Below, one piece after another: positions 55,817 through 64,000 of a stretch of DNA of 64,000 nucleotides. How positions within the stretch are numbered: the stretch's first letter is position 1; every line of letters starts with the position of its first letter. The notes beneath the pieces are model-generated. The model saw nothing but the letters and a program-made list of their open reading frames with translations, had not been told where the DNA came from and did no database searches. The stretch comes from Isoetes taiwanensis. Its lineage: Eukaryota > Streptophyta > Lycopodiopsida > Isoetales > Isoetaceae. The translations under genes and the position numbers were made by a program. The stretch lies in NCBI GenBank assembly GCA_021234155.1, contig JAJEKV010000085.1, positions 1,080,800 through 1,144,799 on the forward strand, written 5' to 3'.

Positions 55817-58800
55817 TTGTTCGCGGGCTCCTTACGAAAGCGTATTGATACCATGTTCAATCCCTTCTTTACTCGACGATATTCAACACGGATGGAGTCA
55901 AGACGCCGTCGCCATGAATCAAGGGACGCCTCCGCGAATATGTCCACATACACTCTGTTCGATTGTCTCTTCTCCAGGTATGCGAGGCGCCAATCTGTTC
56001 CACCTACACCACGACAACTTTTCGGACCGACCTCCCCCGTGGAAGGTCGCCATTGTTCCATTCCCCTCGTTCGCCACATCATGCGAGGCCCCACCGACCC
56101 TTTGAATTTACTCCACGGAATCCCCAACTCAAGATCGTGCCAGAACCACCGCATTTTTCTCGGAACATCCGCAAAATGTTTTCTCTATTGGTAATCTTTC
56201 TTTAGGAACTTCGTACCACCGCTTCCACCTTTGTCAATTCCCCTACCGCTCGTTTCCTTTAATCGTTCCCCACACATTTTCATCATACTGTCACAACCTT
56301 TGTTCCCACTACAACCGCCAAAGACCTTTTTTACTAATCTCACACAACCTATGCGGTTTGGGTACCTATGCAAAGAACCAACACCTCTCTTGTCTTTTCT
56401 TTTCCACAAATGCAAACACCCATTCATGCGCCGACTCCTACACATGCTTTAAAACTCCCATATCCACTCTTTGAAATGATAAAGGTAAACACATAGACCG
56501 AGTGCTCAAGGCTCACATGGATGAATTTGAGTCACTTGCAGATCTCAATGGTCACTCCGATCCAAAACTAAAATTCCACATCTTTTTCGACCACTGCGTG
56601 GAGCACCCCTAATAATGGCTGATGGCAAACAAAAGCCACCGAAACAAGATTGGATACACATGAAGACCTCTTTTCTTTCCCATTACGGCACCCTTGCGGA
56701 TGATCAACAATAACCGAGCGACCTCAACACACTCAAGGAACCGAGGAGAATCGCGCGCCGAGACTTTTGCGGACCGATGCAGATCTTAGTCAACAAGTTG
56801 AAGGAATTTCCAACCCAAAGCCAAATTCTAGTGTGGTTTCTTCAAGGCTTACCCTCTCACATCCGATTTATGACTCGGTATTTGCGCCCCAAGACATTAC
56901 AAAGAAGCCATTGAATTAGTCAATCACTCTGTTCATGTTTCCTCACGCGGTGATCAAGCCACGATACTCCCATTTCCCTCGGCTACACCCATCGCCAAGA
57001 CTGACCTCGTGCCTCCACGGCCAGGTTCCCCAAGAAATAACATTTGGTGTACTATTTGCCATTACTTCGGGACATCTCGGCTAATGAGTGTAACTTCCGT
57101 GGATAGCATGATCCATTGCAAACGCCGCAACATGCGTAACCACACCAGCAGAGAAGAATGTACAAATCCACGACCAAATCCAGATCGACAACGTCTTGTT
57201 CACCAAGTGCGTAAGGTACCCACCCATAAACTCAACCACGCACACAGAGGCACAGCCCACGACAACAACAACAACCCGGCAAAGAACAACAAAGAACCAC
57301 AACGTGGACCTCCTCGCTCCACTTTTGATCCAAGCAAGTCCCAATGTTTCAACTCAGGACCAATGGGGTCATCACCGGAGATTGTCCTCAACTTCCTCAA
57401 GTTCAAATACAAATTCGGCACCAATCAAACCACTACGAAGGCGTCTTACACCTTTTCAAGTATGGGAAGCCAAGGGAAGGCAAGGCCCACGCCAGTTAGT
57501 TTGCTCAAACGGCCACCACGGCCACCACAACAACAACCACGCCAACAAGCAAACAACTCAAAAACAATTGGATGATCAACTCCAAGAAGAAATTTACCAT
57601 GCAATCAACACCAGCCTTTGAATCCTCCAACCGGATTGAGGTTCTCCTCATTCCCCACGCCATAAGCACCCCTGCACCAAGTTTTTGCAAACATTCGTAC
57701 CGGTGAGCCATCAACCAAATCTGTTCATTTTGCACCCAAACTGATCAACTACTTCCTCATGTTCAACCTAAACTTCAAAAAGTCTGCTTCAACTCATCGA
57801 ACGCGCGGAAGGTAAGGCACTCAAGTCCGTCAATGCTACCACACGACGGAGCCACGCACCCATTTAATGCCCACGACATCCGCAACACCACCACTCAACA
57901 TTGCCGCTGAAGTCGACCTCCTCAACAAGGTAGCTACATCTATTGGCTGAGCAACAACAACCCACCGGATCCACCACAACTACCGCAATCCCTCCCGAAC
58001 TTCAACAAGAACTTGCTAAAATCAAAATTCCTCACCCTTTTACGACTATCCTACAACTATGTCCAAAGACTACGAGCACATTTTACAAAACCTCAGATAA
58101 TTCGGCATGCGTACGCCACATCAACACCCACGGTGCATGCATGCACATCGCAATAAAAAGGTCGTTCACCATGTTCGATCGATGGTGGCGTACAAGCATC
58201 AATCTTATTACGGATAATCTCAGACGACAATTGGGCATAAGGGAGCTCCATACGCCCCTTATGACATCAAGCTTATGAATGGCCATATCACGCGACCACA
58301 AGGAGTTACACAACCAATACCACCAATATTGAGATCTACAATTTACCATGGAATTCCCGGGTGTTTGGAGAGCGTGAGAAGATCCCGAGATTATGAAATG
58401 TTAGTAGGACTAACCCTTTTTGAGACAAGCTAAAAGCATTCACCATGGGGCCACAGATCAACTTGTTATCACAGATGGCAAGCTCACTGCCACGATGGAT
58501 CTGACCACGGGCCAGATCATTTCTGTAGATCACGCTGAATCAGACAGTGACTCTGAACAAGTTTGCAACACCTATCAGTTACAAGCCAAGGGTTTGCCAC
58601 TCACGGCTTACCCAGAATACAATCAACCATGGGAAGACATGGATATTGATAAAGGCATAGCATTATTTGGTTGACCCCTATTTGACACCTTGTAACAACG
58701 CTCACATTGGTTCCACATGAGGAGACGGTACCCCAGCTCCTCCTCCCCGCTCAAGAAGACACCACACCAACTCCTAGTGGCACGCCACTATTTTTCAAAA

Positions 58801-58880
58801 TTGGTCAACATGAACATCCTCGTCGCATACTCGTGAGCCAGCCCACACTGTTCAGGATGATCAAGTCATTCCACACATTC
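55817..58880 (+). pseudogene. gypsy gag and protease region, broken
   Basis: The recognisable part is weak. VLKAHMDEFESLADLNGHSD and LKFHIFFDHCVEH lie at about 56499-56610, a Cys/His-rich segment (WCTICHYFG ... CKRRN) at 57040-57130, and a Pro/Gln/Asn-rich stretch at 57200-57600. An 84-codon frame at 58420-58674 (ATMDLTTGQIISVDHAESDS) leads toward RT. No clear DSG/DTG protease motif could be found, probably because of mutation. Confidence 0.55.
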
Positions 58881-60480
58881 AAACTCCTGCAGTAGACATA
58901 ATTGATATTGGAACAAATCAACCAATCCGATTGGCACGCGACCTCACGCCAGCATTCAGGGAGCAAGCCATTGTGCTATTCAAACGTTTCAAGCACATCT
59001 TTGCTTGGAGCTACAAAGACCTCCGAGGTATCAAGAAAGAATTGGGACAACTCTCGATTCCCACCAAGCCAGATGCTAGACCCATCTAGCAACGACAGTA
59101 CCGGCTTAACCCAAACTACCGCGGAAAAGGTTAAAGCCTAAAATTGACAAGCTTTTGTATTTGGACTTATCTACGAGGTCAAACATTGAATGGGTAAGTC
59201 CTATTGTTATTGCCCTCAAACATAATGGAAAAATTCGTTTGTGTGGATTATAGAAAACTCAATCAAGCCACGGACCGGGATCATTTCCCTCTCCCCTTCA
59301 CGGATCAAGTGTTGGAAGATGTAGCAGGCCACGAGATGTACTCCTTCATGGACGGCTTCTCCGGTTATAATCAAATATCCATTCGAGAAGAAGATCAACT
59401 AAAGACTACCTTCACTACTCCATGGGGTACCTTTGCTTACAAAGTCGCTCCTTTTGGATTGTCAAACTCACCATCCACATTTCAACGCATTATGCTTGCT
59501 CGCTTTTTCAAGAGTACATGCAAGTTCATCCTTTCTCGCAAGTCTTTCGTGATGACTTCTCCACTTACACCCACGTTATGGACCATTTGGTAAAACTTGA
59601 ACTAGTTTTTCAACGCCGTGATGAATCGAATTAGCCTCAATCCGAAAAAGTGCACCTTCCGTGGTCACCTCGGGTGTATTTTAGGACATGTCGTGAGTCG
59701 ACACGGGCATTACAACGGACCCAGCCAAAATCAGCCGTGGTCATCAGAGCATATCCACCGCGAATATCAAGACACACGCTCCTTTCTTGGCAAAGTCAAC
59801 TTCTATGCCACCTTTATTCCGTAATTGGCACCGATTGCCGATCCAATTCACAAACCGACCGAAATCCATACACATGGACTTGGACATCCGATGCAAATCA
59901 AGCTTTTAAAGAACTCAAAGTCAAGCTCACGTAAGCCCCCTCGCTAGTACCACCTCAATGGGACAAACCATTTCATGTCCATGTTGATGTTTCGTGCTTT
60001 GCGATTGAGCCGTTCTAGCTCAAGAGTATGCACCAAATCGGGACAAGCCCATCGAATCACACGCGTAAAAACTCAATCCCGGCCGAGCGAACTATTCGCC
60101 ACGAGGAAAGGGAAGCCCTTGGCCTTATCTTTTGTGTACAACGCTGACACTATCTTCTTGGTAGTCAAATTCGCTTTTATGTGGATCATCAAGCTCTTCT
60201 ATATTTAATCAATAAGCCAAACCCCACGGGCCGAATTGCTCGATGGATATTGATATTGCAAGAGTTTGCCCTTTTGACATTATTCACAAGCCGACGCGCC
60301 ACACGGCCCCCGACTATCTTTCACACGATACACACGGATGATCCCCTGAAGGAGTTCACGATGCCCTTCCCGATGCTCAACTGTTCTCGGTCACCGCCAC
60401 GCCCATTGGTACCACGACTATCAACGCTTTCCTCACGGGCGCACTCCCGCCAAGTGACCCCACGCCTTCCGTAAAGACAA
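58881..60480 (+). pseudogene. gypsy reverse transcriptase and RNase H, broken
   Basis: RT starts RLARDLTPAFREQAIVLFKR and FAWSYKDL, then the open frame at 59204-59593 gives VCVDYRKLNQATDRDHFPLP, MYSFMDGFSGYNQISI and TTPWGTFAYKVAPFGL. The active site appears as FRDD (about 59545-59556) where YLDD or YVDD is expected. RNase H is visible as WDKPFHVHVDVSCFAIE, REALGLIF and FYVDHQALLYLINKP. Stops lie between the blocks. The altered active site and the stops rule out activity. Confidence 0.85.
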
Positions 60481-61750
60481 CTTCTGTGATAAACAACAAT
60501 TCCTTCGCTGGCACGAGATTATACGATGGTTGCCGGCCATCTCTATAAATGTGGCAAAGACAATGTGCTCGACGATGTGTTCTTCCTCAATAAGTCCCTC
60601 GATCTAGTCAAACAAGCCCAATTAAGGACTTGGCGCTGGTCATTTCAGCGAGACAACACGCCAAGGAAACTCCTCCTTGCCGGGTATTACCGCCCACGCT
60701 TTTCAAAGATGCTCACAAATACACACGCACGCGGTGATGTTTGTCGAGGCTTGGTAGACCCACGCCCGTGGACGCCTCGCCGCCACGCCAATAGCCACGC
60801 CTCCCCTTTGCCAAATGGGGTATGGATTTTGTTGGTCCCATGGACCCACCCGCAATCAACACTAGGGCACGCTTACATTCTAGTCTTCACGGACTATGCA
60901 ACCAAATGGGCTGAAGCGCAGCTCTCTACTCGACAACACGGGCCGCTAGTACAAATGCCTAAGGTTCTCTACAAGAACATCATCACGATTTGATGTCCCT
61001 TAGAATTAGTTAGTGATCGTGGAGTTCATTTCATCAATCACACTATTGCTGAACTCACTAACTATCCGCACATTCATCACGTAAAAAGCACTTTACTATC
61101 CCCGTGGTAATGGTTTGGCTGAAAGCACAAACAAGGTGCTTATCCACATTCTCAAGAAGATTTGTGATCCTACAAGAAAAGATTGGCAAGATAAGTTACC
61201 CACAGCTTTATGGGCTTACAATACAACATACAAAGTAGCAACCGGTCAAACACCTTTTTCGACTTGTGTATGGCCAAGAGGCTTTTATGCCTTTTGAGTT
61301 CATTTTACCCTCACTCAAATTTGAAGTTAGCAAATGTAACATAATCCATCGCCAGCCTTTGCAAGAACGAAGTTTATCAACCGGAACAACCGGATGAACT
61401 TCAAGAGATGCTTTTCTTAGACTTCAACAAGGCAAACAACTACAAAAACAATGGCATGACAAACACATCAAAAACAAAACTTTTCAAATTGGCTGACTTA
61501 GTTCTTTTTACTTAACTCGAGATATCAACAACATCCCCGCAAACTCAAGCTCGATGGTCGGGACCATACAAAATTTCCGAGATACCACATCCCGGAGTTT
61601 TACAATTACAAGAATTGAATGGCACTCCATTTCCTACATTAGTCAATGGATTTCGACTCAAGAAATTTCAAACCCCCGGCCGCAAAGATCCTTAGCTCAA
61701 GAACAAAATTTACAACAAGATACCACTTGTACAAATTTATGAGAAACACT
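60481..61750 (+). pseudogene. gypsy integrase, broken
   Basis: The core begins near 60790 (KWGMDFVGPMDP) and is followed by VFTDYATKWAEA, ELVSDRGVHF-like sequence at 61008-61032 and an open frame at 61115-61297 (AESTNKVLIHILKKICDPTR, LPTALWAYNTTYKVATGQTP). The C-terminal tether is at about 61550-61680 (RWSGPYKISEIPHPGVLQLQ, NGFRLKKF). Frame breaks separate each block. It would insert the cDNA copy into the genome if intact. Confidence 0.85.
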
Positions 61751-62160
61751 TTTCTATTATGTACAAAATTGCCCAAAGGCTACAATTACTGTGGGATTTT
61801 TCACCCGAAAAGTCCTAAACTAAACAAAAATTGGGAAAACCCCTATCATGTCAAGCTATCGCCCTTTACTCGGGGCACTCCACTCTGAGGATGCGGAAGC
61901 CCCACAAACCGCGACCACTCCAAATGAACGATCACCTCCCGGGCGATCGAAGTTTATCTCCGGGTTGACGCTGCTGCCTCCAACCAAGGATCCATAGGGA
62001 TCCGGGCGATTCCTCAGACGCCACGATCGACGCCGCCCATCTTGCATGTAATCCGGCCAAGGAAGCTCACCGGACCATGTTATCGAGTTCTCCATCTTCA
62101 TTTTAATTTTGGTTCTTCTCGACGAACCCAACTTCCAATTTATAGGGTAATACCAACCCT
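61751..62160. other. spacer after the gypsy integrase
   Basis: GC-richer than its flanks. A 91-codon minus-strand ORF (61856-62131) contains SWRLRNRPDPYGSLVGGSSV. I cannot tell whether it is coding. Confidence 0.3.
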
Positions 62161-63999
62161 AGCAAATGCTTTCTAAAGGTCACCTCACGATATTCCGTGA
62201 ATCATTCCCCCACCGATATTTTTGTACCGCAAACTTTTCGACTTCTCTTTTTAATATTCTCGACAACCGCCAGCCAGCTAATACCGGCCCGCCATTAAAG
62301 TTTTATTCTCCCGCCAGAACTCTCACGATCTTGGTCCAAGGTCGCTCTCTTGAGATTCTCAATCGCCACGATCTTTCACACGCGTGTCTCCCACGCACTC
62401 AAAAAAAACCCTTCCCAACCGCCACTTCCACTCCCTCACTTTTCACTCATACTCCACTCCGCCCTTCCGACTTCGCATCTCGGGCGACCTCGACCTTCAA
62501 GATGGCTTCTACCTCCAAGAACTCAACACTCAACGCGATCGCACCAATGGATCCAGCGCGCACTGAAAAATATCAAGTTCGCTTTTTCATCCGCACCAGC
62601 CCCACATCCGCATCACCTATAACCTCCCCGGTGAGTTCCGGATTGTTTCATTTTCTCGCAACAGAACTCCCCTGCCCCAACAAGAACAAATTACAAAGAA
62701 TTTGTGGTTAACCCGGGTGAAGGCGTAAGATGGATATGCCTCCCAAGTCGATGGAAACCCTATACTCCTAAACCCTCAAACCATAGCCTCTCGCTTTTTC
62801 TACCCAATCCGCCCAATGCCTTGTCTTACCTTGACATTGGTAAATATGATATTTCCAAATTCTCGCTTCTATTCCTTATAATGTCGCACAAACCAAGTTG
62901 TCCACCTTTCCAAAGCAACATGATGCCTTTACCAAGTTTCTTTGAGGAAATTTTGGGTTACTCCATGAAGAATACCTCTATTAACGATGTTTTCTACCAT
63001 CCTCAGACTATATCCTCACCAACACCATAAACAATCAATTGACTCAACTCCTCAGACGTAGATTTCAACAGAACTTGATGCACTCGTAAAAATCCTAACT
63101 CTTCCTGACGCCCCATGGGAGCCCACTTCCGTGCTTTCATTAATCATCGCACTCCCACGCCATCATGCCCCCTTCTCCACCAAGCCAACATCCCCGACCT
63201 TATTATTGATGCTTTGAAAGGTCTTCAACCAAACTCTCCTCCTTCTCAAGACTGGCCAATCTCGGCCGCCCAACTCCGCATGTAAATATTTCACAACCAC
63301 CGCCTCCACCTCCTCAGAATTCCAATTCTCTAAAACCTATTCCTTCGTTGATAACCAACCACCGTAACAAACCACCGCTAACCTTGTGCAACAATTCCAC
63401 TTTCGCACTCAACAAAGACCAAAGAAAAAACAACAAGCAGAAGAAGACAACAAAACTCCCATTGATCTCACGAAGTACTCACAAGGACACTCACAAAGAA
63501 TGACCAAGGATCTATAAACAAGGGTGACAGATCAAAGCCATCCCATCCACCTCCTCACACCGTGGATACCTACAAGGAAGCTGTCCTCACCGCCTTTGAT
63601 GCCCTCCGTGATCATCACCGTAACTTCATAGCAGCCACTGTGGCACGACACGAGTCCGTGGACCAACTCCAAGCCAAGTCATCACAATCAAGATCGATTT
63701 GGTCGATCGTGAGGCCGAGAAGAAGCCTTGCACAATCAATTCATGATCCATCGAGAAACCCTTCATCAATCCCAAAGAATTGTCAAGGAACTCAAGGAGT
63801 CCCTCAAACAAAACGACACCAAGTACACCGATCTTGAGACACGCTACAACAACTGGGTCGTCACTTAATAATGCTACTCGACCGAGAACAAAGACACTTC
63901 AGATACCAACTTGATACTTGAGTCCAAGGTCACGACTTTCAAACCACCTTGCGTAATAAGGATGCTCACATCGCATCTCTCCAAGGCAAGTTAGACCAG
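62161..63999 (+). pseudogene. extra gypsy reading frame downstream of integrase, with coiled coil
   Basis: Across shifting plus frames the sequence reads DLDLQDGFYLQELNTQRDRT (62490-62550), YNLPGEFRIVSFSRNRTPLP (about 62620-62680), a Pro-rich middle with FFEEILGYSMKN (62940-62970), and then TYKEAVLTAFDALRDHHRNF (from 63568). After that comes a heptad-like helix (ETLHQSQRIVKELKESLKQN, 63760-63820) that continues to the window edge (LRNKDAHIASLQGKLDQ). It looks like one long, formerly coding ORF of 500 or more codons. Athila-type elements have a third ORF here, but no membrane segment or envelope feature is visible. The function is unknown. Confidence 0.5.
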
Positions 64000-64000
64000 C

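Larger units (their letters stand above)
55817..63999 (+). mobile_element. Ty3/gypsy LTR retrotransposon, Tat/Athila/Ogre-like, incomplete
   Basis: The plus-strand order is gag, protease region, reverse transcriptase, RNase H, integrase with C-terminal tether, then additional reading frames to the window end. Integrase after RNase H is diagnostic of Ty3/gypsy. FAWSYKDL before RT and TTPWGTFAYKVAPFGLSNSP inside it are typical of the Tat/Athila/Ogre group. Stops and frameshifts occur throughout. The 3' LTR is beyond 64000 and the 5' LTR is not securely identified. Confidence 0.9.

Noticed and set aside
55837-55860. ATTGATACCATG as a minus-strand PBS (TGGTATCAAT)
   Set aside because: All domains to the right are on the plus strand, so a minus-strand PBS at this position makes no element sense; the match stops after eight or nine bases.

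Overview
The window is nuclear DNA from a land plant. It carries one intact-looking plant gene, an 8-exon ferredoxin-dependent bilin reductase (HY2/PUBS type). It also carries fragments of plant housekeeping genes (a FURRY-type cell-morphogenesis protein and a MATE transporter) and plant-type retroelements: an L1 LINE with a DUF4283-like ORF1, a Ty1/copia element, and a Ty3/gypsy element resembling the Tat/Athila/Ogre group. The species cannot be read from the sequence. A Crypton-like tyrosine recombinase gene and two unusual LINE lineages make me lean toward a non-flowering plant, but that is inference.

Layout. 0-3.8 kb: AT-rich, one unassigned ORF and a small L1 relic. 3.84-8.70 kb: a decayed copia element on the minus strand, with a complete 5' LTR and a truncated 3' LTR. 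9.2-15.2 kb: several pieces of one non-L1 LINE group, two with coding 3' ends and two with only the 3' UTR plus a microsatellite tail, and a candidate two-exon pseudogene at 10.2-10.7 kb. 15.19-16.38 kb: a spliced, 5'-truncated Crypton-like recombinase with one in-frame stop. 17.35-21.39 kb: the bilin reductase gene on the minus strand. 23.0-25.3 kb: a large direct duplication, one copy holding a 205-bp solo LTR with perfect 5-bp target duplications, then short tandem duplications leading into a GC-rich ORF. 26.3-27.2 kb: an AT-rich tandem array. 30.86-32.95 kb: a 2.1-kb segment with matching inverted termini that contains pieces of at least two unrelated host genes. 34.8-36.0 kb: a possible decayed minus-strand transcription unit. 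36-42.5 kb: mostly non-coding repeats (tandem, inverted and dispersed). 42.51-50.33 kb: a complete-length L1 with target-site duplications and poly(A). 50.5-51.4 kb: a second AT-rich array, inverted relative to the first. 51.4-53.6 kb: a GC-rich degenerate LINE. 53.7-55.7 kb: GC-rich sequence I could not assign. 55.8-64 kb: a heavily mutated gypsy element with an extra reading frame beyond the integrase, running off the end.

The functional core is the bilin reductase, which would act in plastids on biliverdin to make a phytochrome chromophore precursor. Nearly everything else is mobile DNA in various stages of decay. Exon structures were read by eye from reading frame, splice dinucleotides and remembered family motifs; no alignment or database search was run.
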